A stretch of 64,000 nt of DNA from CAVSRC01 sp963732845 (GTDB lineage: Bacteria > Pseudomonadota > Alphaproteobacteria > Rhizobiales > Kaistiaceae). Shown here piece by piece: positions 43,970 through 53,334 of the stretch. The stretch lies in contig CAVTBE010000018.1 of assembly GCA_963732845.1 (NCBI GenBank), positions 225,705 to 289,704 of the forward strand, in the 5' to 3' direction. The notes under the pieces were generated by a model. It did no database searches, was not told where the DNA came from, and saw nothing but the letters and a program-made list of their open reading frames with translations. The position numbers and the translations under genes are program-made. Numbering within the stretch: the stretch's first letter is position 1; each line of letters begins with the position of its first letter.

Positions 43970-44410
43970 TCAGCCCTTGTCTTTCTTGGCCGACTTGTCG
44001 AGCGGCACGCCGTAGAGCTCCAGCCGGTGATCGACGAGGCGGAAACCGAGGCGCTCGGCGATCGCCTGCTGCAGCTTCTCGATCTCGTCGTCGCGGAACT
44101 CGAGCACCTGGCCGGTGCGCAGGTCGATCAGGTGGTCGTGATGCTCCTCGGGGATGGTCTCGTAGCGCGCCCGTCCCGCGCCGAAATCGTGTCGCGCGAT
44201 GACGCCGGCATCCTCGAACAGCTTGACCGTGCGATAGACCGTGGCAATCGAGATCTTCGGGTCCATGCCCGAGGCCCGGCGGTAGAGTTCCTCGACATCG
44301 GGATGGTCGGTGGCCGCATCGAGCACGTGCGCGATGGTGCGGCGCTGCTCGGTCATGCGCATGCCCTTGGCGACGCAGACTTCCTCAAGGCTCTTGGCTA
44401 CTTCGCTCAC
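43970..44410 (-). CDS. Fur-family regulator, Mur-like (manganese/iron)
   Basis: 146 residues. The winged helix is MRMTEQRRTIAHVLDAATDH and SIATVYRTVKLFEDAGVIAR. The metal site region reads YETIPEEHHDHLIDLRTGQV. The CxxC structural zinc motifs of E. coli Fur are absent and only one Cys remains, as in rhizobial Mur. The GTG at 44410 is chosen over a TTG at 44473 because the latter would overlap rimI and add unconserved residues. Confidence 0.88.
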   Translation of the reverse strand: MSEVAKSLEEVCVAKGMRMTEQRRTIAHVLDAATDHPDVEELYRRASGMDPKISIATVYRTVKLFEDAGVIARHDFGAGRARYETIPEEHHDHLIDLRTGQVLEFRDDEIEKLQQAIAERLGFRLVDHRLELYGVPLDKSAKKDKG

Positions 44411-44447
44411 GGTCGGCGGCTTCCGGACGCTCCTGATTGTCTCCGCG

Positions 44448-44921
44448 TTAGCGAAGTTGCAGCCGCATGACAAGCGCGGTGCCGTCCTGTGCGGTGCCGC
44501 TCCGGTAATAGTCGCGACGCTCGCCGACGACGGCGAAGCCCAGTGAGCGGTAGAGGGCGACGGCAGGCGCGTTGCCGCGATCGACCTCGAGGAAGCAGGC
44601 GGACGCGCCGGCGCGGTGCAGGCGGCGGAGCGCCTCCTCCATCAGCATGCGGCCGAGGCCGCGGCGGCGGAAGGCCCCGCGGACGGCGATGGTGAGGATC
44701 TCGGCCTCGTCGGCAACCACGCGCACCAGAACGAAGCCGGCCAGGCGCCGACCGCGGCGGACGCCGACGGCGAAGACGGTGCGCTCGCCGAGGAGGGCGG
44801 CGAATTCCTCGCCGCTCCAGGCATGGCCGAAGGCGGCGGCATGGATGTCGGCCAGGGTCTCGGCCTCGCTACGCGCGACCGTAAAGAGATGGATGCGCGG
44901 CGCCCAGCCCCAGGCGATCAT
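44448..44921 (-). CDS. rimI: Ribosomal-protein-alanine N-acetyltransferase
   Basis: A 157-residue GNAT enzyme. The acetyl-CoA loop is VRGAFRRRGLGRMLMEEALR, and FLEVDRGNAPAVALYRSLGF is the RimI hallmark. It acetylates the N-terminus of S18 in E. coli. Its ATG overlaps the tsaB TGA by four bases. The tsaB-rimI-fur order is common in Hyphomicrobiales. Confidence 0.92.
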   Translation of the reverse strand: MIAWGWAPRIHLFTVARSEAETLADIHAAAFGHAWSGEEFAALLGERTVFAVGVRRGRRLAGFVLVRVVADEAEILTIAVRGAFRRRGLGRMLMEEALRRLHRAGASACFLEVDRGNAPAVALYRSLGFAVVGERRDYYRSGTAQDGTALVMRLQLR

Positions 44922-45586
44922 TGGCGGGCGATCCGGCCGGCAGTCTGCGGCTTAGCGTCCGGCGGCCTGAGATAAAGCGGGCGCGGCGCTTCGCCGGAGG
45001 GGGAGGCGGCCAGCGCGAGACGGCAGAGCCCAGCGATGTCGGGGGCGGAGTGCTCGTGGACGGTGCGGGCGCGGGCCTCCTGCCCAAGGATTTCGGCGAT
45101 TGCCGCCGCACCGGAGCCGGCGATCAGCGTGTTGGCGGCGATGCGCCGGGCGAAGATTTCCGCGCGCGCGGCCTCGGGCGGGCCTTGCGGCGTTCCATCG
45201 GCGGCGAAGCTCTGGCCGTAGATCTCGCCGCGTCCGGCGGCAAGCACGGCAAGCACCGGTATGTCGCCGATCTCGTGGCGGGCGGTCTCGGCATGGATGG
45301 CGAGCGTGCCGATGCCGACGGCAGGGGCGCCGGTGACCAGCGCCAGGCCGCGGGCGGCGGCGATGCCGACGCGCAAGCCGGTGAACGAGCCGGGGCCGAC
45401 GGTGACGGCGATGCGGTCGAGATCGCCATAGGTCAGGCCGGCTTCTTCCATCGCCGCTGCGATCATGCCCATCAGGCGTTCGGCATGGCCGCGGCCGATG
45501 ACCTCGCTCTTCAGCACGTCATGAGTGCCGCCGACGATGCCGACGGCGCAGGCTTCCAGGGCGGTGTCGATGGCAAGCAGGCGCAT
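44918..45586 (-). CDS. tsaB: tRNA threonylcarbamoyladenosine biosynthesis protein TsaB
   Basis: A 222-residue ASKHA-fold partner of TsaD in t6A37 synthesis. Conserved: MRLLAIDTALEACAVGIV, HAERLMGMIAAAMEEAGLTY, and VTVGPGSFTGLRVGIAAARG. Start ATG 45586 gives the canonical N-terminus. Coupled with rimI. Confidence 0.94.
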   Translation of the reverse strand: MRLLAIDTALEACAVGIVGGTHDVLKSEVIGRGHAERLMGMIAAAMEEAGLTYGDLDRIAVTVGPGSFTGLRVGIAAARGLALVTGAPAVGIGTLAIHAETARHEIGDIPVLAVLAAGRGEIYGQSFAADGTPQGPPEAARAEIFARRIAANTLIAGSGAAAIAEILGQEARARTVHEHSAPDIAGLCRLALAASPSGEAPRPLYLRPPDAKPQTAGRIARQ

Positions 45587-45633
45587 GCGCGCCGGATTAG
45601 CCGGCAGGCGTCGCCGAGTCGAGGGGAAGCCGT

Positions 45634-45741
45634 GTCCCGGGCGCAGTGCAGCACGACGTGATGCGCTGCAGAACCGGGACCAACGAGCCGCGTGGGCCCC
45701 GGATCTGCGGTGCGTCATTTCACGCCGCACCGCGTCCGGGG
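45634..45741. repeat. Paired long hairpins (REP/BIME-like) between nfuA-like and tsaB genes
   Basis: Two adjacent imperfect palindromes: GTCCCGG...CCGGGAC (45634-45680, inner GCAGTGCAGC/GCGCTGCAG) and CCCCGGA...TCCGGGG (45697-45741, inner CGGTGCG/CGCCGCACCG). Similar back-to-back repeats are abundant between genes in rhizobial genomes. No gene is present in 45587-45762. Confidence 0.65.
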
Positions 45742-45762
45742 AACGGTGGCCGGTAAGTTTGC

Positions 45763-46320
45763 TCAGGCCTCGACCTGCTCGATCCCTTGCACTTCGGGAA
45801 CGAAGTGGCGGAGCAGGTTCTCGATGCCGTGCTTGAGCGTGGCGGTCGAGGACGGGCAGCCGGAACAGGCGCCGCGCATGTTGAGATAGACGACGCCGTC
45901 GCGATAGCCGTGGAAGGTGATGTCGCCGCCATCCTGAGCGACAGCGGGACGCACACGCGTCTCGAGCAACTCCTTGATGATGGAGACGGTCTCGGCGTCG
46001 TCCTCGGAATAGTCGTCATCGGCGGCCGCCGCCTGGGCCTGATTCATGACCGGCATGCCGGACATGAAGTGCTCCATGATGGCGCCGAGGATGACCGGCT
46101 TCATGTGGGGCCAGTCGCCGTCGGTCTTGGTGACGGTGATGAAATCGGCGCCGAAGAAGACGCCGCCGACATTGGGGAGCGCGAAAAGACGCTCGGCGAG
46201 CGGCGAATTGGTGGCTTCGGCGGCGCTGCGGAACTCGGCGGTGCCGGTGCCGAGCACGTCGCGGCCGGGCAGGAACTTGAGACTCGCCGGATTCGGCGTG
46301 GGTTCGGTCTGGATGAACAT
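45763..46320 (-). CDS. NfuA-type Fe-S cluster scaffold/carrier
   Basis: A 185-residue protein with an N-terminal Nfu domain (TEPTPNPASLKFLPGRDVL) and C-terminal NifU domain with the cluster-binding CSGCPSS and VAQDGGDITFHGYRDGVVYL. It carries Fe-S clusters to target proteins. A 13-bp palindrome, ACTGACGGTCAGT, lies 38 bases upstream of the start. Confidence 0.94.
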   Translation of the reverse strand: MFIQTEPTPNPASLKFLPGRDVLGTGTAEFRSAAEATNSPLAERLFALPNVGGVFFGADFITVTKTDGDWPHMKPVILGAIMEHFMSGMPVMNQAQAAAADDDYSEDDAETVSIIKELLETRVRPAVAQDGGDITFHGYRDGVVYLNMRGACSGCPSSTATLKHGIENLLRHFVPEVQGIEQVEA

Positions 46321-46357
46321 GGTCGGGCGCCTTTCAAGGGGGCGTGGCCGGGAAACA

Positions 46358-46370
46358 ACTGACGGTCAGT
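46358..46370 (-). promoter_or_regulatory. 13-bp palindrome upstream of the nfuA-like gene
   Basis: ACTGAC-G-GTCAGT, a perfect inverted repeat with one central base, 38-50 bases upstream of the start at 46320. Position fits an operator; the regulator is not known. Confidence 0.35.
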
Positions 46371-46411
46371 GATTTAGGCCCGTGGTCCGGCAACATCAAG
46401 CGGTGCACCGC

Positions 46412-47092
46412 CTACCAGACATGCGGGATGAGGCGGGCCGGGGTTTTGGCGCGGTATTCGGCGTAGCCCGGCAGGCCGGCGATCAACACGCGCTCCTCGT
46501 CGATGAGGCGGACGACGATCAGCCCGGCAAGCGCGGCGACGGGAACAAGCGCCCAGGCGGAACCCAGCGCCAGCGGTACGCCGAGGAGCATGACGATCGC
46601 GCCGGCATACATGGGATGGCGGACGAGCGCATAGGGCCCGGTGGTGACGACCGTCTGGCCGCTGCCGACTTCTATGGTGGCGGCGGTGTAGCTGTTCTCG
46701 CGGAAGACCAGGAAGACGACAAACAGGCCGATGAGCACCAGGGCGTCGCCGGCGAGCGCCATGGCGGAAGAGAGATGCGACCAGCCGAAGTGCCGATCGA
46801 CGCCGGAGACGACGAAGACGGCAACGAAAGCGACGCTGGCGAAGGTCTGGATGATGCGCTGGCTCGCCTCGCTTTCGGCGGTGGGGCCGGCGTTCATCCG
46901 CCGCTCGATCAGCGCCGGATCGCGCTCCAGAAAATAAAGCGTGATGGCCAGCACCGCCGCGGTGAAGACGACGAGGAACAGCCAAGCCTGCCACCAGAGC
47001 AGCGTCCAAGCCGGCAGGAAGGTGAACACCGCCATGGCGCCGATGAAGAAGGCCAGGCCACGATAGGCGCGGAGGCGAAGCGACTCAATCAT
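46412..47092 (-). CDS. Isoprenylcysteine carboxyl methyltransferase-like membrane protein
   Basis: 226 residues with about five membrane helices and the C-terminal signature of the ICMT/phospholipid methyltransferase group: TGPYALVRHPMYAGAIVMLL, then RLIDEERVLIAGLPGYAEYR. These bacterial proteins bind SAM; physiological substrates are mostly unknown. ATG at 47092 precedes the first membrane segment (GLAFFIGAMAVFTFLPAWTL). Follows the usp gene on the same strand with 53 bases between. Confidence 0.85.
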   Translation of the reverse strand: MIESLRLRAYRGLAFFIGAMAVFTFLPAWTLLWWQAWLFLVVFTAAVLAITLYFLERDPALIERRMNAGPTAESEASQRIIQTFASVAFVAVFVVSGVDRHFGWSHLSSAMALAGDALVLIGLFVVFLVFRENSYTAATIEVGSGQTVVTTGPYALVRHPMYAGAIVMLLGVPLALGSAWALVPVAALAGLIVVRLIDEERVLIAGLPGYAEYRAKTPARLIPHVW

Positions 47093-47145
47093 TGGACGAA
47101 CCTTCAATCCGCCCGGCGGCGGAACCATGGCGCGGCGACTGGGCC

Positions 47146-47640
47146 TCAGGCAACCGAAGCGATGGCGGCGTCGTCGAGATGGCCGGGGACGATGGTGATC
47201 GGAATCGGGAAGGTCGCCGCCGCCTTGCCGGCAAGCGCAGAGACCAGCGGGCCCGGCCCTTCCTTTTCGGTGCCGGCGGCCAGAACCAGGATGGCGATGT
47301 CTTCGTCCGCCTCGATGAGATTGATGATCTCCTCGGAGCGGTTGCCCTCGCGGATGACGAGCTGCGGCTCGACCGTGCCGTAGGAGCGGGCCATGTCGGC
47401 AAAGCGGCCGAGCGTGTTCTCGGCCTGCTCCATCGCCTCGGCGCGCATGATGTTCTCCACCCCCAGCCAGTGCTGGAAGGCGGCCGGGCCGATGACATAG
47501 AGCAACACCAGGGCGCCGCCGGAGTGCTCGGCGCGGCGGGCGGCGTAGAGCAGCGCGCGGGCGCATTCGGGGGTGTCGTCGATGACCACCAGGAACTTGC
47601 GCCGGTGGCCTTCCTCTGTGCTTCTGCGTCTCAGTGCCAT
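47146..47640 (-). CDS. Universal stress protein (UspA family)
   Basis: A 164-residue single Usp domain: KFLVVIDDTPECARALLYAA at the N-terminus, then ALVLLYVIGPAAFQHWLG, EEIINLIEADEDIAILVLAA and a C-terminal ITIVPG strand. The usual GSxS nucleotide-binding loop is altered. It lies just downstream of trpS; a TTGCCGG/CCGGCAA hairpin precedes the start. Confidence 0.9.
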   Translation of the reverse strand: MALRRRSTEEGHRRKFLVVIDDTPECARALLYAARRAEHSGGALVLLYVIGPAAFQHWLGVENIMRAEAMEQAENTLGRFADMARSYGTVEPQLVIREGNRSEEIINLIEADEDIAILVLAAGTEKEGPGPLVSALAGKAAATFPIPITIVPGHLDDAAIASVA

Positions 47641-47735
47641 GACGGTGATTTTCGCATTTTGCCGGACGGGCCGGCAAGCGGCTCGTCAGACCATGCGGAC
47701 GGGGCCGGAACGGAGCGCGAGCGGCGGCCCTGAAA

Positions 47736-48788
47736 TCAGTGCGGCTGAACGAACCCGACGATATCACGCACGCCGCGCATGACCGGCTCGGTGACGGCGC
47801 GGGCGCGCTCGGCGCCCTCGTTGAGGATCGCGTCGATGGCGCCGGGATCGGCGATCAGGCGGCGCATCTCGTCGGCAATCGGCGCGAGCTTCTCGACCGC
47901 CAGCTCGGCCAGCGCCGGCTTGAAGGCGGAAAACTGTGCCCCGCCGTGATCCTTGAGCACCGCCTCGGACGAGACGCCGGCCAGCGCGGCATAGATGCCG
48001 ACCAGATTCTCGGCCTCGGGGCGATTCTTCAGGCCGCCGATTTCGGAGGGCAGCGGCTCGGGATCGGTCTTCGCCTTCTTCACCTTCTGGGCGATGGTAT
48101 CGGCATCGTCGGTGAGGTTGATGCGCGAATAATCGGAGGGGTCGGACTTCGACATCTTCTTGGTGCCGTCGCGCAGGCTCATGACGCGCGTCGCCGGCCC
48201 GGTGATGACCGGCTCGGTGATCGGGAAGAAGGCGTCGCCATAGCCTTGTGCGGCGATCAATTCGGCAAAGTCGTTGTTGAACTTGGCGGCGATGTCGCGG
48301 GTCAGCTCGAGATGCTGCTTCTGGTCCTCGCCGACCGGCACATGGGTGGCGCGATAGGCGAGGATGTCGGCGGCCATCAGCACCGGATAGTCGAACAGGC
48401 CGATGGAGGCGTTCTCGCGGTCCTTGCCGGCCTTTTCCTTGAACTGGGTCATGCGATTGAGCCAGCCGAGGCGGGCGACGCAGTTGAGCACCCAGGCCAG
48501 CTCGGCATGGGCAAAGACCTGGCTCTGGTTGAAGACGATGTGCTTCTTGGGGTCGATGCCGGAGGCGATGAAGGCGGCGGTGACCTGGCGGGTAGCGGCG
48601 GCCAGCTCCTTGGGCCCACCCCAGACGGTCATCGGCACGGTGATGGCGTGCAGGTCGACGACGCAGTAGACGCAGTCGAAATCGCGCTGCAGGGCGACGA
48701 AATTCTTGATGGCGCCGAGATAGTTGCCGAGGTGGAGGTTTCCGGTCGGCTGTACGCCCGAAAAGACGCGGGGGGTGAAATCGGTCAT
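47736..48788 (-). CDS. trpS: Tryptophanyl-tRNA synthetase
   Basis: A 350-residue class I synthetase. The HIGH-equivalent is SGVQPTGNLHLGNYLGA and the KMSKS loop is GTKKMSKSDPSDYSRI. Full length and intact. Part of the conserved glnD-murJ-trpS-usp stretch. Confidence 0.97.
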   Translation of the reverse strand: MTDFTPRVFSGVQPTGNLHLGNYLGAIKNFVALQRDFDCVYCVVDLHAITVPMTVWGGPKELAAATRQVTAAFIASGIDPKKHIVFNQSQVFAHAELAWVLNCVARLGWLNRMTQFKEKAGKDRENASIGLFDYPVLMAADILAYRATHVPVGEDQKQHLELTRDIAAKFNNDFAELIAAQGYGDAFFPITEPVITGPATRVMSLRDGTKKMSKSDPSDYSRINLTDDADTIAQKVKKAKTDPEPLPSEIGGLKNRPEAENLVGIYAALAGVSSEAVLKDHGGAQFSAFKPALAELAVEKLAPIADEMRRLIADPGAIDAILNEGAERARAVTEPVMRGVRDIVGFVQPH

Positions 48789-48882
48789 CTGTCGCTGGTT
48801 CCTGCAGGCGAGCGCGTGGGGCCGCGCCGTTTGGGGGCCGACATAGCGGCGCTTGGAGCCCGGCGCAAGCGCCGGCTTCGGT

Positions 48883-50430
48883 TCAGGTGCGACGGATGAG
48901 CCGGCGGAAATCGACGACGCCGGCGAGCTGGCTGAAGAGGGCGAAGAAGCCCATGCCGAGCCCGACCAGCACCATGAGGATGAGGCCGCGGCGCAGGATC
49001 GGCCCGACCGTCAGCCAGGGACCGAGCAGCCAGGCGGCGATGAGGACGCAGACGCCCATCATGACCGCGGCAAGCGCCAGAAGCGGCAGGCGCCGGCGCA
49101 GCGAACGGTCGATCTGCAGGCGGCCGTCGCGGATGAGGGGCACGAGCAGCAGTACCGTGTTGACCCAGGCGGCCAGCGACGTGGCGGCGGCGATGCCGAC
49201 ATGGCCGAAGAGCCAGAACAGGCCGAAGGCGGCCACGACGTTGACAACCATCGCGACCGCACCGGTCCACATGGGGGTGCGGGTGTCATGGCGGGCAAAA
49301 TAGGCGGGCTGGAGCACCTTGATGGCGACGAAGGCGGGCAGGCCCGCCGCATAGGCGGCAAGCGCCGGGGCCGTGGCCGCGGTATCGGCGGCGGTGAAGG
49401 CGCCGCGCTCGAAGAGCACGTTGATGATCGGACCGGGGATGACGAGCAGCGCGACAGTGGCCGGCAGCGTCAGCGCCGCGGCAAACTCGATGGCGCGGTT
49501 CTGCGCATGGTGGGCGTCCTGGTCGCGTCCGGCGCGCAGCGCCCGCGCCAGGTCGGGCAGCAGGACGATGCCGATGGCGATGCCGACAATGCCGAGCGGC
49601 AGCTGGTAGAGGCGGTCGGCGTAGTAGAGCCAGGAGACGGCACCGGGCTCGAGCGAGGCGATGATGGTGCCGACGACGATGTTGATCTGGGTGACGCCGC
49701 CGGCAATGACGCTGGGCCCGGCGAGCACGGCGAGGCGCTTCACCCCGGGGGTCCAGCGCGGCCACAGGAGGTTCAGCCGGATGCCCGCGCGGGCGCAGGC
49801 GTAAGCCAGAAAGGCGAGCTGGAGGATGCCGCCGGCGGTGATCGAGGCGGTCAGGAGCACGCCGGCGTGCACCGTGCCGACCTCGTGGGTGAACCACAGG
49901 AAGACCAGCGTGGCGATCAGCACCACGTTGAGGAGCGACTGGGAGAAGGCGGCGGCGGCGAAGCGGTTGAGCCCGTTCAGCGCACCGGCGAGCAGCGTGG
50001 TGAGCGAGATCAGGAACAGATAGGGGAAGGCGATCCGCCCGAGCATGGTGGCGAGGCCGAACTTCTCCGGGTCGCTGGCGAAGCCCGGCGCCAGCACGAA
50101 AGTCAGCCAGGCCATGCCGATTTCGGCAAGGACCGAGACGACCACCAGCAATGCGGCAAGGGCGGCCAGCGATTCGGAAGCGAAACGGAAGGCGGCCTTT
50201 TCCCCTTCGCCTTCGTGGGCGCCGGTGAAGAGCGGCACGAAGGCGGACGCGAAGGCGCCCTCGGCGAAGAGGCGGCGGAAGAGATTGGGCAGGCGCTGGG
50301 CGACGAAGAAGGCGTCGGCGACCGGGCCGGTGCCGAGCGCGGCGGCGATGAACATGTCGCGCACGAAGCCGAGCACGCGGCTGGTGGCGGTGGCGCCGCC
50401 GACGGTAGCGAAGTTTTTCAGGAGCGACAT
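48883..50430 (-). CDS. murJ: Lipid II flippase MurJ
   Basis: A 515-residue MOP-superfamily protein with about 14 membrane segments. Conserved: TVGGATATSRVLGFVRDMFI, FFVAQRLPNLFRRLFAEGAF and FVPLFTGAHEGEGEKAAFRF. Flips lipid II for peptidoglycan synthesis. Start ATG 50430, 22 bases after the glnD stop. Confidence 0.95.
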   Translation of the reverse strand: MSLLKNFATVGGATATSRVLGFVRDMFIAAALGTGPVADAFFVAQRLPNLFRRLFAEGAFASAFVPLFTGAHEGEGEKAAFRFASESLAALAALLVVVSVLAEIGMAWLTFVLAPGFASDPEKFGLATMLGRIAFPYLFLISLTTLLAGALNGLNRFAAAAFSQSLLNVVLIATLVFLWFTHEVGTVHAGVLLTASITAGGILQLAFLAYACARAGIRLNLLWPRWTPGVKRLAVLAGPSVIAGGVTQINIVVGTIIASLEPGAVSWLYYADRLYQLPLGIVGIAIGIVLLPDLARALRAGRDQDAHHAQNRAIEFAAALTLPATVALLVIPGPIINVLFERGAFTAADTAATAPALAAYAAGLPAFVAIKVLQPAYFARHDTRTPMWTGAVAMVVNVVAAFGLFWLFGHVGIAAATSLAAWVNTVLLLVPLIRDGRLQIDRSLRRRLPLLALAAVMMGVCVLIAAWLLGPWLTVGPILRRGLILMVLVGLGMGFFALFSQLAGVVDFRRLIRRT

Positions 50431-50452
50431 GGGCCGGAGCCTTTCCCGGCCC

Positions 50453-53251
50453 TCACGCCGGCTCGCGCTTCCGCGGGCGTGGCGGCTCGACCTTGATCGT
50501 CTCGCCGTCGAAGGCGGCGCGCAGACGCCGGCGGATGGCCGCTTCCCGGTTGCCGTTGGTGATCTTCGCGCCAACGAGATCGGTCACATAGAAGACGTCG
50601 ACGGCGCGCTCGCCGAAGGTGGCGATGTGGGCCGAGGTGATGTTGAGATTGAGGTCGGAGAGCACGCGCGTCAGGTCGTAGAGGAGACCGGGACGGTCGA
50701 GCCCGGAGGCTTCGACGACGGTGAAGCGGTTCGACCACGAATTGGCGACGAGGATCGAGGTCTCCAGCGAGAAGGCGCCGAGGCGCGCCCGGCGCTGCGT
50801 CCGGCGGGCGATCACCTCGGGCAGGCGCACGGCGCCGGACAGCGCCTGCTCGATCAGGTCGCCGACGCGGCGGGCGCGGCGCTGCTCGTCGGCCTCGTCG
50901 TCGAACTCGCGGTGGATCGAGATCGAATCCAGCGCCCGCCCGTCGGAGGTGGTGAAGATCTGCGCGTCGACGATGTCGGCGCCGGCCGCCGTGCAGGCGC
51001 CGGCGATGATCGAGAGCAGGCGCGGGTGATCGGGGGCGAGCACGGTGATCTCGGTGATGCCGGCATCAGGCTGGGGCGTGATGGCGGTGGCGAGCGTCCT
51101 GTGCGCCTTGTCGGCCTCGCGGATGAAGGCGGCGTGGGCGAGCTTGTGGGGCAGGTCGACGCGCAGCCAGTAGGCCGAATAGTGGCGCTTGAGATAGGCG
51201 GTGCGCTCGCGCGCCGGCCATTCGGCAAGGCCGTCGGCAAGCTCGGCCTGGGCGGCGGCGACGCGCTTGTCGCGACTGATCTGGCTGTGGCCGCCGGTGA
51301 TGACCGGCTCGGTCTCGTAGTAGAGGGTGCGCAGCAGCTGGCTCTTCCAGCCGTTCCAGACGCCGGGGCCGACCGCCTTGATGTCGGCGACGGTGAGTAC
51401 GGCGAGCATCTTCAGCCGCTCCAGCGACTGCACGACAGGGGCGAAATCGAGGATGGTCTTGCGGTCGTTGAGGTCACGCGACTGGGCGACCTTGCTCATG
51501 GTGAGGTGCTGCTCGATCAGCCAGGCGACGGTCTCGGTGCGCGCCTTGTCGAGGCCGAAGCGCGGGCACAGCCGGCGGGCAACGCGGGCGCCGGCGATGG
51601 AATGATCCTCGGGGCGGCCCTTGGCGATGTCGTGGAGGAAGATCGCGACGTAGACAAGCTCACGGTCCTGGATGCTGGCCATCAGCTCGTGCGCCAGCGA
51701 ATGGGCTTCGTCGCCAACGCCGCGCTCGATGCCGGCGAGCATGCCGACGGCCTGAATGAGGTGCTCGTCGACCGTGTAGTGATGATACATGTTGAACTGC
51801 ATCATCGCGACGATCCTGCCGAATTCCGGAACGAACTTGCCGAGCAGGCCGGTCTCGTTCATGCGGCGCAGCACGGCTTCCGGATTGCGCTTCGAGGCGA
51901 GGATCTCGAGGAAGAGACGATTGGCTTCGGCATCCTCGCGCAGCGCCGCGTCGATCAGGCGCAGCGAGCGCGAGACGAGCTGCATCGAATCCGGATGGAA
52001 GGCGAGGTCGTAGCGGTCCGCCAGATGGAACAGGCGGATGAGATTGACCGGGTTGCGGACGAACACCTTGTCGTCGGCGACGTTGATGCGATTGTTGTCG
52101 ACGATGAAATCGGTCGAGTCCGGGATCTTGTGGTGGCGGCGGGCGGGCAGCCCGAAGAGGCGGTTGAGCATCGGCGCCGACTTGCCGTGATGCTCCTCGA
52201 GCGCGGCGCAGAAGATGCGGGTCAGGTCGCCGACGTCCTTGGCGACCAGGAAGTAGTGCTTCATGAAGCGCTCGACGTCCTCGAGGCCGGGGTGCGAGGT
52301 GTAGCCGAGGCGGCGGGCCATCTCGCGCTGGACGTCGAAGGACAGGCGCTCCTCCTCGCGGCCGGTGAGGAAATGCAGGTGGCAGCGCACCGCCCAGAGG
52401 AAATCCTCGGCCTTGCGGAAGAGGCGCAGCTCGCTGCGCGAGAAGACACCGGCCTTGACCAGATCGTCGCGGGCGCGGACGCGATAGAAGTACTTGGCGA
52501 TCCAGAAGAGCGTCTGGAGGTCGCGCAGGCCGCCCTTGCCCTCCTTGACGTTGGGCTCGACCAGATAGCGGGTGGCGCCCTGCTGACGATGGCGATGGTC
52601 GCGTTCGGCGAGCTTGGAGGCGATGAATTCGGAGCCGGTGTTCTTGGCGACCTGCGCGTCGAAGCGGGTGACCAGCGTATCGTAGAGCGGGCGCTCGCCG
52701 GTGATGAAGCGCGCCTCGAGCACGGCCGTGCGGATGGTCATGTCGGAGCGGGCCAGGCGGATGCACTCGTCGATGCTGCGCGTGGCGTGGCCGACGGTGA
52801 GGCCGAGATCCCACAACAGATAGAGGATGAACTCGACGACGCTCTCGCCCCAGGGCGTCTGTTTGTAGGGGAGCACGAAGAGCAGATCGACATCGGAGCC
52901 GGGCGCCAGGGTGCCGCGGCCATAGCCGCCGACCGCCACCACCGCCATGTGCTCGGCGGCGCTTGGCGTCCCGGTTCGGTAGACGTGGTCGGTGGCCAGA
53001 CCGAAGACCGCCTGGATGATCGAGTCCTGCAGGGCGGACAGGTAGGCGGCGCAGGTGGAGCCCTTGCCGTTGGCATAGAGCCGTTTCTCGGCCTCGGCAC
53101 GGCCTTCCACCAGCACCTGCTTGACGTGGCTGCGGATGGCGGCTTGCGCCTCCGATGACAATTCGCCCGGCTCGCCGACAAGCGCGGTGAGCGCGGCCTG
53201 CAGGGTCTCGCCGTCAATCGGGGCTTCGGAAGCGGGAAGCACCTTGGTCAT
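50453..53251 (-). CDS. glnD: Bifunctional [PII] uridylyltransferase/uridylyl-removing enzyme
   Basis: A 932-residue nitrogen sensor. The nucleotidyltransferase site is VGGYGRGTLAPGSDVDLLFV; the GlnD linker follows; the HD hydrolase reads VAIFLHDIAKGRPEDHSIAG; two C-terminal ACT domains (TVLAPDHPRLLSIIAGACTA and VVEASGLDRPGLLYDLTRVL) sense glutamine. Start ATG 53251 (MTKVLPASEAPI). Full length, nothing missing. Confidence 0.96.
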   Translation of the reverse strand: MTKVLPASEAPIDGETLQAALTALVGEPGELSSEAQAAIRSHVKQVLVEGRAEAEKRLYANGKGSTCAAYLSALQDSIIQAVFGLATDHVYRTGTPSAAEHMAVVAVGGYGRGTLAPGSDVDLLFVLPYKQTPWGESVVEFILYLLWDLGLTVGHATRSIDECIRLARSDMTIRTAVLEARFITGERPLYDTLVTRFDAQVAKNTGSEFIASKLAERDHRHRQQGATRYLVEPNVKEGKGGLRDLQTLFWIAKYFYRVRARDDLVKAGVFSRSELRLFRKAEDFLWAVRCHLHFLTGREEERLSFDVQREMARRLGYTSHPGLEDVERFMKHYFLVAKDVGDLTRIFCAALEEHHGKSAPMLNRLFGLPARRHHKIPDSTDFIVDNNRINVADDKVFVRNPVNLIRLFHLADRYDLAFHPDSMQLVSRSLRLIDAALREDAEANRLFLEILASKRNPEAVLRRMNETGLLGKFVPEFGRIVAMMQFNMYHHYTVDEHLIQAVGMLAGIERGVGDEAHSLAHELMASIQDRELVYVAIFLHDIAKGRPEDHSIAGARVARRLCPRFGLDKARTETVAWLIEQHLTMSKVAQSRDLNDRKTILDFAPVVQSLERLKMLAVLTVADIKAVGPGVWNGWKSQLLRTLYYETEPVITGGHSQISRDKRVAAAQAELADGLAEWPARERTAYLKRHYSAYWLRVDLPHKLAHAAFIREADKAHRTLATAITPQPDAGITEITVLAPDHPRLLSIIAGACTAAGADIVDAQIFTTSDGRALDSISIHREFDDEADEQRRARRVGDLIEQALSGAVRLPEVIARRTQRRARLGAFSLETSILVANSWSNRFTVVEASGLDRPGLLYDLTRVLSDLNLNITSAHIATFGERAVDVFYVTDLVGAKITNGNREAAIRRRLRAAFDGETIKVEPPRPRKREPA

Positions 53252-53334
53252 GGTGTCCGAGGATCTGAGAGTTTCGCCGGCGCGGACCCTAGCGGGAAAC
53301 TGCAACCGGCGCCATCCGGCCGGTCGCTGGCCGC

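Noticed and set aside
50045..53158. A 1037-codon plus-strand frame opposite murJ and glnD
   Set aside because: It is the antisense shadow of glnD; product is His/Asp/Val/Gly-rich without any domain, and the glnD frame is complete.
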